From Magnaporthiopsis rhizophila (Eukaryota > Ascomycota > Sordariomycetes > Magnaporthales > Magnaporthaceae), in contig PYSS01000006.1 of NCBI GenBank assembly GCA_003049465.1, positions 164,818 through 228,817 of the forward strand: DNA of 64,000 nucleotides, given 5' to 3'. Shown here piece after piece: positions 12,344 to 25,089 of the stretch. The position numbers and the translations under genes were made by a program. The stretch's first letter is position 1. Each line of letters begins with the position of its first letter. Below the pieces are notes generated by a model. The model was not told the origin of the DNA. It saw only the letters and a list, made by a program, of their open reading frames with translations, and did not search any database.

Positions 12344-13240
12344 ATGAGCTCCGGCACGCCCAAGGCCGGTGCCCCGTCTAAAGCCGCCTCAGGCCTTACT
12401 CCGGCCACAGCAAACGGCTTGCTGGACAAACTGCATCGACGGGCCACCCCCGACTCGGAGGCTCTGGCAAGCTCCGAGGACGAAGCGGAGAACCGCTTGG
12501 ACCAACCCCAGCCGTCCGTTCCCCAGCACAAGCCTGTCCGTCGGGCGTCGTGGTTGAACGATACGAGCCAGACTGCTAGCCGTCCCAGAAAAGGGTCGTT
12601 TGCCAGCAGCAACATGTCTCCGACAGCCTCCCACCCGAGCACTCCCTCAGTCGAGCCCGGCGCTGGTAGCGCCTGGGCTGCTCACTCCAACCCAGCCGTC
12701 TTGAGCCGTGCCCACACGGCCTCGAGCGCCTTCTCTTGGGGCACGGCCATATGGAATGCAGACAGAAAGGAGCCGCCGGCTAGGCTCTCCGAGGTTCTGC
12801 CCTCGCCAACCTCGCTCCACCCTCCCGGATCTAGCGGCTCTTTCTTCCCCGCCCCCGAAGTCGGTCCACCCCAGACCTCTCCGGGGCCCAGAGATGCCCC
12901 GAACCCACAAATACCCTTTGCGATCCCTCTGCACCCCACGCCCAAGACGTATCGGTCGCAGTCCTATTCGGTCGGCCAGCTGGATCCCGACTCAACCACA
13001 GGTGCGATGGGCGGCTCGGCCATCCTGGGCGGACGGTCTCGGCCGATTCCGCATTCTGGACTCCAGCATCGCCCCTCACGGCCTAGCATGCTCAGTGAGA
13101 TGTCTAACGAAGGGATGCTGGGTAAAGTCAAGGAGGTCGATGACGACGATGAGGAGAGCGGCGATTCTCTGCAAGGGAGTCAGCAGCAGTCGGTCGACAG
13201 GACTATCGAATTGTTGACGAGGGAGAACCAGCTCCTCCGA

Positions 13241-13272
<32 letters not shown>

Positions 13273-15264
13273 GCAGCAGCAGCATCAACAGCAGCAGCAT
13301 CAACAGCAGCAGCATCAACAGCAGCAGCAACAACAGCAGCAGCAATACCACAACTCCCGCCTGCGACCCCGAGCATCTACCGGCTATGGACTGGGCAATG
13401 GGTACGGTGTCCAGGCGCCTGTGTCGGAGGAGCTGGACTATGCTATCGACGAGTTGGACGAATCGCACGACGGAAGCGATCTCGCAACTAGAAGGGCGCT
13501 GGGCCGGCGGATGAGCGAGTATGGTGTCGGTGCCCCCCAATTCCGCTCGCCGTTCACCGTGGAGAACAGGAAGCTGGAGAACGTCAAGAAGGCGTATTGG
13601 CAGAGCTCGCTGGGGTTTCCCGGTCTCGGAGACCTTCCTCAGAGCCGCAGGCATTCGTTTGCCGACGTTCCGCAAAGGCAGCCATCCATTAGCTCTCTCG
13701 GTGATCAGGTCTTGGCCCACGAAGGGATTACGCAGGAGCCGCAGCCTGCGCAGGACTTCAACTCGCCATTTCCAGACAACACCACGTTCCCTGCCGCAAA
13801 CCACGGTAAGTTTCAAAACAATGGGCCCGAGTCCCAGCTGCCCCCTCATCCTTCAAAGGCGCTCGCTAACTCGAGTCCGCAGTATCCTATTTCACCGGAC
13901 CGGGGAATATGGCAAGTGCTCCGCAGCCGCAGCAGGTTATGGGACACCTCGCGTTCGGTAGTCCGTACTCGTATGCGATGCAGGCTCCACTCTCGAACCG
14001 CCCTGCCTCACCTCATCGGGCCATGTATGGGATCACACAGCCGAATCGTTCGACGCCGCTGCACGTCGTCCTCTTCAAGTGTGCCAGGGCCGACGTCTTC
14101 TACATCCAGGAGGGCACAGGCCTGACCGTCAAGCCTGGCGATCTGGTCATCGTCGAGGCGGACCGAGGAACAGACCTGGGGACCGTAGCGGCCGACAACG
14201 TCGACTGGGTCGAGGCCAAGCGACAAAAGGAGCACTTCGCCGAGGAGCACTACAAGTGGCTCATGATGTACTCGCAGAATGCAGGCGTGGCGCAGGATGG
14301 TGTCGGCGCGGGGCTCATGGCAGCATCCAATGGCCTTCAGGGCAGCACCGTTGGCGGCATGGGGCCTCCGGGTCAGCATCACATGCAGGAGCCCAACGCC
14401 GGCGAGCTGAAGCCCAAGCTCATAAAGCGTCTTGCTCAGAACCACGAGATCCAATCGCTGCGGGACAAAGAAGGCAATGAGGCCAAGGCGAAGCGGGTCT
14501 GCATGCAGAAAGTCAAGGAGCATGGCCTCAACATGGAGATCCTCGACGCCGAATTCCAGATGTAAGCTGCTCCCCCTTCTTCCCCAAAACATTTACCAGC
14601 CTTCCGCCACACGATCAGAGACTAACGGTAGCCGCATTTCAACTGCTATAGGGACTGGAAGAAGTTGACGTTCTACTACTTTGCCGATTCGTACATCAAC
14701 TTCAACTCGCTGGTGACGGATCTCTTCAAGATCTACAAGACCCGGATCTGGATGTCGGCCATCAACCCGGCGTCCTTTGCGAGCCAGCCGCTGGGACTGC
14801 AAGCGCCCAGTGGCATTGGTCCCGGCGCGGTTGGAGTGGGCCGCGGCGGTGCCAACTCCGACCGACGGCAAAACACACAGCCCGAGCCACAGGCAACCCG
14901 TACCTTTCAGCCATCAGCTGCCGCCTTCCCTCAACAGTTTGCTGTTGACCGGTCTGCCGTGCCGGCGGCTGGCTATGCCGCCTCGTCGGGATATCAATAT
15001 GCCCCGTACAATGCCTTCGCAAACGCCGGCCGGCCTGTCACTGTCACGGGCACGGGGCTGCCTTATGCGACGGCTATGGTTCCTACCGTCGACTCCTACT
15101 CGGCCGGCTTCCACCCGGGAGTCGTCGACTACGCGTCGATGCGTGCCCGTCTTCCGACTCCGCAGTCTGGCGGGGCTGGTCAGCACGACCAAGGGGTGTC
15201 GCCCCTCGTCGCGTCTGGTGACATGACTGCCGCTTTTCAGGGCTTGTCTCTCAACTCGCGCTGA
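12344..15264 (+). CDS. PSP1: PSP1 C-terminal domain protein with polyglutamine tract, 917 aa, three exons
   Basis: Exons 12344-13805, 13883-14561 and 14652-15264; introns of 77 and 90 nt. The start is the first ATG in frame after the leader (MSSGTPKAG). Residues 1-560 are largely disordered and Ser/Pro-rich, with a CAG/CAA tract (residues about 300-334) interrupted by three His codons. The PSP1 C-terminal domain begins near residue 585 (VLFKCARADVFYIQ, GDLVIVEADRGTDLG). It continues across both introns to the MDWKKLTFYYFAD and FNSLVTDLFKIYKTRIWM stretch. The family takes its name from yeast Psp1, a high-copy suppressor of DNA polymerase alpha mutants; bacterial relatives are YaaT/RicT-like. 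The biochemical role in fungi is poorly defined. The C-terminal tail is Ala/Gly/Tyr-rich. Confidence 0.9.
13241..13346 (+). repeat. In-frame CAG/CAA (polyglutamine) repeat in PSP1
   Basis: Thirty-five codons of CAG and CAA mixed, broken three times by CAT (His) in a roughly five-codon rhythm. Mixed codons usually slow slippage, but the pure CAG stretches are long enough to vary between strains. Confidence 0.95.
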
Positions 15265-16358
15265 TCTGGAGAAGCCTACTATCGATCGATCTGTGGCCGT
15301 CAGCCTCCTAGGCCTCGGCTCACCACACAACCCTCGAAACAAATACAGAATGTCCGTCATCTCACCATCTATACTGTTCTTTTTACTCTCACATGTTCTC
15401 TTGTGGAGCAGCGCCAGTTTCGCTGCCTTTTCAGCTCTGTGTTCCAGGAAGACGGCAGGATCGACCTCACGACGATGATTTGTCTCACATAAATGTTGGA
15501 GTACGTCTATTTGCCGTTCTACTCCTCATCTATTTTCGTCGCCGGCAGCTCTACGCGTGGTGTGCTCGAAAAAGGCACATATAGCAGCGAGCGGGCCGCT
15601 TTGTCTCTACTTCTTCCCAACACAGACACACTCTTTCTTTTTATGTTTCTTGCGGGTTTGGGATATGCGCCAATGAATGGCCAAACTGCAAACGGATTTC
15701 AATTGGGTTGCGGACAGGGTTCGTCATAGACAGACTTCTTCCTTTCGTGTTTTCCTTGATTCCGTTTTCGAACCCTGTCGGTACGAGCGTGGTGTAATAT
15801 CGATACTACAAAAGGGAATGTCTGGGTTTTGGTTCTTGCGAGCCGGAATTTCTCTCATGTACGAATAAATTTGTCTTCTGTCTCCGGCTATTACTAAAAG
15901 ATTTTATCTTGTCGCTTTGCATTTAGACTGGGTTGGGAAGAGGCGGAGGGCGTGTACCTACCACGAAATAGTTCTGTCTTACTGGCTCGGCTGCTACCCT
16001 ACGCTTCTCGTGTCATCTGCTCTCGTTGCGTGATGTTGCATGTAAGTCGTGGCACCGGTGAGCCAGATGACCGCATGGGCAGGCAAAATATTTAACCCGT
16101 TGTCGACTTGCCGTCCACATATCCGCTCTTTCCTATCTCGATGCGCCAACCGTCTGGCGGGTATGTGCGACCTAGAGCTGCGCCTTCCCGTTGGGCTACC
16201 GCATCCCTACGTGCTAATTTAGCTGGAAGCAGATCCCCCGAAATCAAGCCGTTCATTTCGGCCGCATTCTATAGCTTCCACGCAACACCCAACTCTCGTC
16301 TCTGCTCCCGCCCCTGAGGGCAGTCAGTCGAGCCCAAAAACCAGCAGGCGATCCCAAC
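15265..16358. other. PSP1 3' region and upstream region of the next gene
   Basis: No gene seen. The sequence is T-rich directly after the PSP1 stop, as in a fungal 3'UTR. It becomes mixed before the ATG at 16359. Confidence 0.5.
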
Positions 16359-17421
16359 ATGCCACCAAGAAGAAAGAGACCGTTCGAGAGTAAGTCGACT
16401 AGCGCCCACACGGCAAACTATTTTTGCGGATGCTTTCTCTAAATCACCCATCCACCTTACCAAGCGACCGACAGCGACAGTTCCGAGCCCAGCGGTAGCG
16501 ATGCGAGGCCGACGAAGAGATCCACACGACAGGCGCAACCACGCGCTCGCAATAGCCCGGATCCTGCGGAAGATTCGGAAGCGGCGACCGAATACCAGTA
16601 CGTTGCCTTGCTCGGCCCGGGGAGCCAATCGAGATGCTGGTCTGACATGAAGGGGCGGCCGGCCGAACTAGAGATACTGCTAGGGACACAGGCTCCGGTG
16701 ATGCGCAGCTGGCCGCTAGTACAGTCGCCAGGCAGATCATGGAGACGCAGCGGACCATCCTGCAAGAGCTAGAGGAAGAATGTGGGGAAGAAGGACGGGA
16801 AGACGTGTAAGCTATGGTGTTCTACACGCCCCCTTGTCCATTTCGTCTTTTATTTCGGTGGCTTGATTCGACGCCAAAGCTTACGGCCAACCAACGCACT
16901 TAACCAGACTTACCGAGGGCGGAGCCCGCATTGACGGGGACGCGCCGGACGTGTACAGCGGCATCATGGAGTCCGGCGGCGGCGGCAAGAACGACCAGAA
17001 GCTCTTCAGGGCTACCGAGATGCTGTTTCGCGTCTGCAAGTCAACGCTCGACAACTATTACAGTGTCAAAGACGACATAAACCATCACAAGCAGCCGGGT
17101 GAAGATGGGCAGCCACGGGGAGACGGCAGCCAACTCCTCGACAGCAACGAGGTGAAATGGTTGGAAGATATGCAGAACCTCGATCAGATTGTCGATTTCG
17201 CGCATATTTGGGCCAGGCACATCGAGGTTTGCATGGTCACGGGGGAACATCCGCGGGGGCCTGACGCTGAGGACCTCGACGAGCGAGGAGAGATGGCGAT
17301 AGACAACTTTCAGAAGAGCGCCGACATGGCATGCGGGACTGGCAGCTGGGGCAAAGCCCGCAAGATGCTGATCAAGGCCCTCCGCACGCTTGCTACGGGA
17401 TCCGAGACGCAGGACGGGTGA
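16359..17421 (+). CDS. Hypothetical fungal protein, 266 aa, four exons
   Basis: Exons 16359-16389, 16465-16597, 16684-16806 and 16908-17421; introns of 75, 86 and 101 nt, all GT-AG. The frame is kept across every junction and no stop appears, which supports the model although I recognise no family. The N-terminus (MPPRRKRPFE) is basic. Residues about 12-54 are Ser/Asp/Arg-rich and look disordered. Residues about 55-95 (ARQIMETQRTILQELEEE) look helical. Exon 4 holds a compact, mixed-charge, largely helical domain with NVDxA-free sequence and conserved-looking Trp residues (VKWLEDMQNLDQIVDFAHIW). It could be a chromatin-associated or adaptor protein; this is a guess from composition only. Confidence 0.7.
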
Positions 17422-17794
17422 TGGGTGGATTGAGGGTGCATGATAAACTGGAAGCCAAGGGGCTGAAGTGTCAGCAGTCGTAATGTCCAAATAGAGGGAG
17501 GGGAAGGATATGTTCCGCGTGTTTTTCTGGACTTGCATCGATGACGGGCTAGCTCACTTATAATGCCATCGAGAGGGGATATCAGTCAAGCTCGAGATGG
17601 GGGCAGCTGAGTCATCAGCGACGAGAAGCGGGGCAAGTCTGGCTCCGCAGACACTAGCACAAATTCGGACTAGCGCACAATGAGGGCACTTTGGGGTTTG
17701 CGCCCTACTTGGCGCGTCGAGGTGAATCCGAATTTCTTGCCCAGCAAATTCCTCCCCGTCGATTTTTGGCAGCATCACCAAAAAAAGCCAAACG

Positions 17795-17925
17795 GTAAGT
17801 TAAGGCACCACGCAACCAGGTACGTGGCCAGCGACACTCTTCTCTCCTCCTTCTCGTCTTTGGCTCTCGCGTCTCGTTTGTGGGCGCTTGAACTGACAAT
17901 TGACCTCTCGCCGCCCACCTTCCAG
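17795..17925 (+). other. Probable 5'UTR intron of the eL15 gene
   Basis: Donor CG|GTAAGT at 17795, branch-like ACTGAC near 17892 and acceptor TTCCAG ending at 17925, ten bases before the ATG. Introns in the leader or just after the start are common in fungal ribosomal-protein genes. Confidence 0.6.
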
Positions 17926-17934
17926 CCCGCCAAA

Positions 17935-18910
17935 ATGGGTGCCCTCAAGTACGTCGAGGAGCTTCAGAAGAAGAAGCAGTCGGACATCCTGCGCTTCCTG
18001 CTGCGCGTCCGCTGCTGGGAAGTACGTTGAACGAATACACACACCACCGCTCCGACTCGGTTGATCGATCGTGGCTTTTTTTTTTGGGCCGGCCGAGGCT
18101 GTCCTCTTCGCCGCCTCTCGACCTGCTCCTCACGTCTCGTTCACATCCCACTCCAATTGTGGGTTGTGGGCAGGTGGAAGGACGGGATGAGAGACGGTGG
18201 CAGAGACAGCCCGTCCTGATCTACACTCGTTGAACATTTGCTGAGAGTGTATTTCGCAACAAAAAACAGTACCGCCAGCTCAACGTCATCCACCGCGCCT
18301 CGCGCCCCTCGCGCCCCGACAAGGCCCGCCGCCTCGGATACAAGGCCAAGCAGGGCTATGTCATCTACCGCGTGCGCGTCCGCCGTGGTGGCCGCAAGCG
18401 ACCTGTTCCCAAGGGCGCCACCTATGGTATGTTCTGTTCTGCTGTCCGTTGGTGACCGGGAGTGATCTCTGAGAACACCAGAGGCAGAGAAACCTCAGCA
18501 AAAAAAGACCACCACTCTAACCCATCCCCTTTCACGCAACAGGCAAGCCCACCAACCAGGGTGTGAACCAGCTCAAGTACCAGCGTTCGCTCAAAGCCAC
18601 CGCTGAGGAGCGTGTTGGCCGCCGTTGCGCCAACCTGCGTGTCCTCAACTCGTACTGGATCAACCAGGACTCGACCTACAAGTACTACGAGGTCATCCTC
18701 GTCGACCCCCAGCACAAGGCGATCCGCCGCGACCCCCGCATCAACTGGATAGTCAACCCGGTGCACAAGCACCGCGAGTCCCGCGGCCTCACCGCCACCG
18801 GCAAGAAGTCGCGCGGCCTCAACAAGGGCCACCGCTACAACAAGACCACGGCCGGCCGCAGGAAGACCTGGAAGAGGCACAACACCCTGTCCCTGTGGCG
18901 CTACCGCTAA
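17935..18910 (+). CDS. RPL15: 60S ribosomal protein eL15 (RPL15), 203 aa, three exons
   Basis: Exons 17935-18021, 18270-18426 and 18543-18910; introns of 248 and 116 nt. The product matches eL15 from end to end: MGALKYVEELQKKKQSD at the start, then YRQLNVIHRASRPSRPDK, RRGGRKRPVPKGATYGKP, HKHRESRGLTATGKKSRG and RKTWKRHNTLSLWRYR at the end. The length equals the family norm. eL15 is a core protein of the large ribosomal subunit that binds 28S rRNA. The start is the only ATG that gives the conserved N-terminus. The first intron lies soon after the start codon, as often in ribosomal-protein genes. Codon use is highly biased to C-ending codons, consistent with strong expression. Confidence 0.98.
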
Positions 18911-21257
18911 GCGTCTCGCTCGCTCGCTGTCCATGCTCTACGAAAGTGGCGGCGGCGGCGAACGCAGTTGGCTGTGGCATGGGGGACCCAGGACCTCTGG
19001 GAATGGTTGCGTTATTACCTCGATTCGTACTTTGGTTTGGGGGAAAAGGCCTGGTCTTGTTATCGGCGCAGGTCATTCGGCCTTGGTCTCAATGTATGGG
19101 GCGTGCATATCGGCTCATGGGAGCTGGCTTGATTTTGGGCGAACAAGGGACATGAAAACTTGAAATGATAGCAAATTGAAGACAGGCGTTCTCCTGGTGG
19201 AGATCCCTTTGACGCGATACCTTTGACAAAGGGCCCAGTCGGAATGCCAAAGTATCCATGACGATGAAATGATGCACGTAGGTTCGGTATGAGGGATGTG
19301 TGCCCGGCCTCGGCCTCGGGAATGGGCGTTGACCGTTTTAGTGCCGTGTGACGAGCCATTAAAGGGACACCAATTCAAAGAACGCTCTGATGCGCTGGAC
19401 CATGTCAGAAAGTGTGTAATGACCTTGAGCAATTTGGGGGATTCGCGCCACACTGGACGAGTTACTGAGATCAGGAAGCACAAAGCCCTACCCAAGCTTG
19501 CCGCGTCTCCCGGCGGCATCCTCCCTCCCAACTTGCCTTTCCCATCATGCCTAGTGTGCTTTTCAGCCCGTGCTTGGACACTTTTTGTACGGCACGGCTG
19601 CCCAGTCTGCTGGATATCTCTACCATTTGATTTGATGCCCGGGACCGGTCGTTGGAGGTGGAAGCATCACAGACAGGCAGGCATTGATAGATGTTCTCCA
19701 AGCGGTCGGCGTGGAGCGGCCCTACTTTCGGGCCCGGAATACCGCCCGGCCCCATATGTACAGTTCCTACAAGCACGCACGCAGCCTTGCCCCAGACGAG
19801 TTTTGCACTTTGCAACGCCCGCATTTGTATACAAGTGGATAGACCGCCCGTGAATCCGGCCTTGTTCTTCTTTGGAGCCCTATCCTCTCCCTGGATTGGA
19901 ACATGTTTCTTGTCGTGCGTGACGAGGATGGCGCCGTTCCCAGGCCTCCGATGACCACTCCGGACGGCCCAGGGCAGAGAGCAATGCACCCAGAACGGGT
20001 TGGGCGGCATAGCACTGCACGCCGTGACACCCGGTCGAGAATCGGCTGGGAGGTGCCCCTACTTCTTCTCGGATCCGGCCTTGCGTTCGCTGCTGGGCCA
20101 CCAACCCAACTCTACTCTACTTCCTGCTTCCTGACTGGCACCTTCACCTCGTCCGAGACGACCCAGCCAGCAGTGAGCGATCCGGGATAAGGGACCGGGT
20201 CGTCTTTGCGAGCCTGACGGCGCGCGCATACGTCGCTATCGCTTTATACGCAGCGTCTGTGGGGCGTCCGATCGAGAAACGGACCATGAAAGTTGGGAGG
20301 GGGTCTCGACAAGGCCTGCCTTTTTCCTGACCACGGACCCCTGGTAGTTATTCAGCACCCTTCTTGGTCACCCGGACGTTCGAGGAGGTCTAGGAGCGTA
20401 AATGGGCGGGCGGCCTTGACCACTCCGACAGGAGCAGAAACGACCATGTCTCTCTCTGTGCATGGCAAAACCATGTGACCTGGAGGACCATTCCGTTCAT
20501 AAAACACCAACCAAAGGCTTTGATATCCGGCGTGAAGGATCTACCAAACAGACGACAGCATCGACCGCAACGCCACAAGCTGCTTGTGCCGCATTGATAA
20601 CACCTGCCACCGCGTCGACTTTTGCCTTGCGAAACGGCCGTCCAGTCCATTCCGGTTCGCCACCGTCCGGAAACACTCGTCTACCCGTCCGTCACCAGGA
20701 GACGGGGCCGCCGCTGCGCTGCGCCGGGCCGAGCTGAAGTTCGGAGTCGTGATGGGTGCTGGGAGAAGCGTTTGAGTTGGGGGAAATGGTCCAGCCGCTA
20801 ACGAAGGGCCGGGTCTGTTCGCAATGGCTGGATAGAGCTGCAAGAAACCTGCCGGCTTAGCTGAGAGGGATTAATGGCATTCCGTCCTCGAAGAACAGCG
20901 TTCATGTCAAGTGGTCTCCGCACAGCTCGCCAGAGACTGACGCCGACTTCGAGACGCCATCACAGAAGGAGCATCGTCGAACGCAACGAGATATTGTCAT
21001 GAGTGTATCTATATCACCGCACTTTTGTTTTCTTATGTACATTCCACGCCTGGATAACCCCATAAATACCGCCTGCGCTATGCAATGCACGCAAAAATTG
21101 CTCTTAAAGGATGCCTGGCCCTCCCAAACTCCCATTGTCGGAGGGACAAATATACATTGACGACAGACTCTGCACGGCCGCCGTGACTCGAAACGCCCAT
21201 CATATTTTGGATTCCCGCGATCCTCACTAGGCGGCAATGGAAAAAAAAAGGAAGAAA
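18911..21257. other. Intergenic interval between eL15 and RPC2
   Basis: About 2.3 kb with no supportable gene. The two flanking genes converge on it, so it holds their 3'UTRs. Frames up to 185 codons occur, but they overlap on opposite strands and show no domain or splice support. Confidence 0.5.
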
Positions 21258-24200
21258 TCATTCGGGATGCGGAAACTCGTCCTCAAGCTGCAGGCGAACG
21301 CCAACATTCATGCTGATCAGCTCCTGGACCAGCAGCTTGGCGGCGTAGGGCATGGTCATGGCCGTGACCTCGCGGGTGCTCTTGCAGGTCTGGCAGTAGC
21401 CCTTGTAGCCAAAGAGGCCGCAGCGCTGGCAAATGTCGATGCTGGTGGCGTCCGACGATAGCATGAGGCGCTCGAGCAGCAGCTGGGAAGCGCCGTAGGC
21501 GATCAGGCAGTCGCGCTCCATCTCGCCCAGGCGCAGGCCTCCGTCCCTGGACCGGCCCTCGGTGGGCTGGCGCGTCAGGATGGCGCGCGGCCCTTTGGCG
21601 CGCGAGTGCATCTTGTCCTGGACCATGTGCTTGAGCCGCTGGTAGTAGATGGGGCCGTTGAAGATGTAGGCCTCGAGCGGCTCGCCCGTGATGCCCGACG
21701 TGAAGTAGTCCTTGCCCTCCCAGCTGAAGCCGTGCCGGACCAGGGCCTCGCCCATCTCCTCGACCGGGTGGCTGCGAAAGGCGTCGCCGTAGCCATAGCG
21801 CTTCTCGCCCTCGACGACGCTGGCCTTGCCCGTCAGACACTCGAACAGCTTGCCGACCGTCATCCGAGACGGGAAGCCGTGCGGGTTCATGATGATGTCG
21901 GGCACCAGGCCCGAGTCCTGGAACGGCATGTCCTCCTGGTCGACGATTATGCCGACGACGCCCTTTTGACCGTGCCGCGACGAGAACTTGTCGCCCAGCT
22001 CGGGGCGGCGCGTCTGACGCGTCTGGACCTTGACAAGGATGTGTTCCTTCTCCGTCTGTGACACCATGACCTTGTCGATGTAGCTGGGGTCCGGGGTGCG
22101 GTACGAGATGGACGTGTCGCGATAGTCGTTGGAGCCCACGTCGTTGCCGATCCCGGTGGACCCCTGATCGATCGGGGTCAGCTTCTTGATCATGACCTCG
22201 CCCGCGTGGATGCGGTAGCCGACCGTGGCGAGCCCGTCGCCATCGATGGCCACGTTCTTGTCCGTGTGCCGGCCAGTGGCCTCGTCGACTTCTGGTCGCC
22301 CAATCTCCTCACTCCTGTTGTTGGCGTACGTCTGCAGCTCCGCCGTATGCTTGCGGAAGACCTGGCAGCGCCCGAACCCACGGTCGATGGACGCCTTGTT
22401 CAGCACCAGCGCATCCTCGATATCGTAGCCCGAGTACGACATGACGACGACGGTTGCGTTCTGGCCGGCCGGCAGCTTGTCGTAGTGAATGAGCTCGATG
22501 GTCTTGCTGATCACCATGGGCCGCTGCGGGTACACAAGTGTGTATAGCAGTGTGTCTATTCGGTTAAATTGGTTGTAGGCGATGGCGCCGATGGCCTGCT
22601 TACCCATAGCACATTGATACGTGTTTCTGGGCGACTGATTGTGGTGCGGGAAGGGGATGAGGCCGGCGACGGCGCCCAGGATGGTAAAGGGCTCGATCTC
22701 CAGGTGCGTGTGTGCCGGCGTCACGTCCTTCTCATAGAGTGCAACGAGCGTGTCGTTCTCCTCGTTGACGTCAAGGTACTCAACGATGCCCTTGTTCAAG
22801 AAGTCGTCAAACTGGGCCCTGCCCTGGCGCAGCATCTCGAGGTGTTCATCCCGGACGTTGGGCACGCCGTTCTGCACAATTATGTAGGGGCGACAGATGC
22901 GCCCCTCATCGGTTGCGATGTTGACAGTGGAGAAATGGTAGTTGATGTTTATGCTAACAAATGGCGATAGGAAACCTCTCCGGCGCATTGTTCTGAACTT
23001 GCGCGCGAAGTCCTCCGGGTTGGCCGTCAGAGCGAACGGGGTACCGTTGACGTTGATGATGTAGCTGTCTGGTCGGTGCATCTCGGAGCCCGAGAAGTTC
23101 ACGAGCGACTCGGCGCCCGAGTCCAAGCTGAGGATCCACTGCTTGACGGGCTCTTCGGGGAAGTGGGTGGTGATGTGCGTCATCATGGCCAAGTTCTTCA
23201 CCAAGCCGCACGCCTCTCCTTCAGGCGTGTCCGACGTACACAGCATGCCCCATTGCGACGGCTGCAGCGCGCGAGGGCCACTGACCTTGCGTGTCTTCTC
23301 GAACTGACTGCTGATGCGCGTCATCATGCCGAGGGCGCTGATGTAGCTCAGCCGGCTCAGAACATGCGTCACGCCGGCACGGTTCATGTTGAAACGCTTG
23401 ACGGACCAGTTGCCCGACGAGATGGACCGGTTCATCCCGGCAGTGATGTGGCCAGAGGTGGCAGTGATGGAGTTCAGGGGGTCAAAGGCGACGCCGCGGT
23501 TGGACTTGCGCAGGACCTTGTCTATGTTGAAGCGCAGGTCGGTGATGAACTTCTTGAACAGATCCTCAAAGAGGAGCGACAGCATCTGGCCGGCCAATTC
23601 GAGACGCTTGTTGCCGACGAAGTCGCGGTCGTCGACAAGCTTGGGGTCTTGGGCAGCCATCAGGACGCGGCGGACCATCATGGCCACGTAGATGGCCTTG
23701 GGGTAGAAGTCAAGGCCCACGATGGGAACGTGGCCGATGATCATGTTGGCCAGAGCCTCGAGGCCCTCCTCGGTATTGTTGCGGCGGGCCATACCGCCGC
23801 TGCCAGGCATCTTGGTGCGGATGGAGCCCATCTTGACGCGGACGCCAACGTACTCGAGGGCCTGGTGCTGGGTGAAGACGCCGGCGCGCGTGGCCTCGTC
23901 GAAGTTGACGGCAAAGTCATCCTGGTAGCGCGCGTCCTCGCCTGCTACGAGCTGCATAATCTCGTAGTCGGGCAGGCCGCCAAGCGCCTTGAGCACGATG
24001 ACGATGGGGATAGGCTCAACGAGGGTGCTGTGGCTCAGGGAGATGCGCTCCTTCTTGAGCACGACGTACGTCTTGGACTTTCGCTCGTGGGTGGAGCTTG
24101 TGACCGAGGCCGTGATGATGTTGTTCTTCTCGTCGGCCTCAACAATGACACGGTTCTTGCTGAGCTGCTCCTGGATCAGGATGACCTTCTCGGTGCCGTT

Positions 24201-24799
24201 GATGATGAAGTAGCCGCCCGGATCGAGCGGACATTCGTTCATGTCCTCCATCTCCGAGTTTGTGGCACCGCTCAGCCAGCACTGCGAGCTCTTGAGCATG
24301 ATGGGCATGCGGCCCAACGTCACGTTGCGGCGGATCACCTTCTTCTTGTCGCGGAAGTAGGCGATGTCGACCTTTATGGGGGCGGCGTACGTCATGTCGC
24401 GCAGGCGGCACTCCATGGGCGACACCTCGTTGTGCGCCTTGAAGTCGGTGAACTCGGCGCGGCTGGGCTTGCCGACGCGGATGTCGGTGAACTCGAGGAA
24501 GAAGCCGCTCTCGACATCGCTGCGCACGATACGGTTCGCCTTGACGATCTCCTTGATCTCATGGTTGATGAAGAAGTTGTACGAGTCGATGTGCCTGTGC
24601 GAGGAAGAGGTGCCGTGAGTATGTATTCTTCTCTTGTCGCAGATTACAACAAGACTTACTGCTTCACGAGGCCCTTGACCTTGAGGAAGGCCGGCAGCAG
24701 CTGCCACTTGTCTTTGGCCGTCGAGATCGGGTCCGTCAGCTTCTTACCGTTGTAGAACGGCTCCAGCAGGGCCTCGAACCCGTCGTCGACAACAGACAT
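21258..24799 (-). CDS. RPC2: DNA-directed RNA polymerase III second-largest subunit (RPC2/Ret1), 1158 aa, two exons
   Basis: Exons 24799-24660 and 24594-21258; a single 65-nt intron lies inside the conserved KGLVKQ|HIDSYNFFI junction. The short first exon gives MSVVDDGFEALLEPFYNGKK and DPISTAKDKWQLLPAFLKVK, typical of the Pol III subunit rather than Pol I or II. The large exon covers the lobe, fork, external and hybrid-binding domains. It contains GDKFSSRHGQKGVVG near the active site. A C-terminal zinc site is formed by four Cys (about 1102, 1105, 1114, 1117). The subunit forms the catalytic core with the largest subunit and makes tRNA, 5S and other small RNAs in the nucleus. The length is close to yeast Ret1. 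No gaps or frameshifts are seen. Confidence 0.96.
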
Positions 24800-25089
24800 A
24801 TTTGTTGCAACGTGCGGACTGGCATGCTAATTTTTGCCTGTTCTTATTCGGCGGCGCAACAATTTTCTGCATCAGTCAGTCGCGATGCGTCGTTGCCAGC
24901 CCCGCGCCGCCGCATTTTTTAATGGGTCCTCCATGCTCGCGCCGTGGAGCGATAAGATAAGAGCTTTTCTATTGCGGAGCTTCCCTACCTAGGTACCTAC
25001 AGTACTTAGGACTTAGTTTAGTCTCTCCCGAAAACCTTTTACCAACTGTCCTATCTTATACTAACGCGCACCTTATGGTATGTTCACGG
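24800..25089 (-). promoter_or_regulatory. Upstream region of RPC2
   Basis: Short AT-richer interval between the RPC2 start codon and the transposon remnant. It contains the palindrome TAGGTACCTA at 24990-24999 inside a run of ACCTA-like words. I see no clear TATA box. Confidence 0.4.

Noticed and set aside
13076..13849. Poly-leucine frame antisense to PSP1
   Set aside because: It is the reverse reading of the CAG tract.
23076..24755. 559-codon frame antisense to RPC2
   Set aside because: Shadow of the Pol III subunit; composition rich in Ala, Val, Asp, His, no motif.
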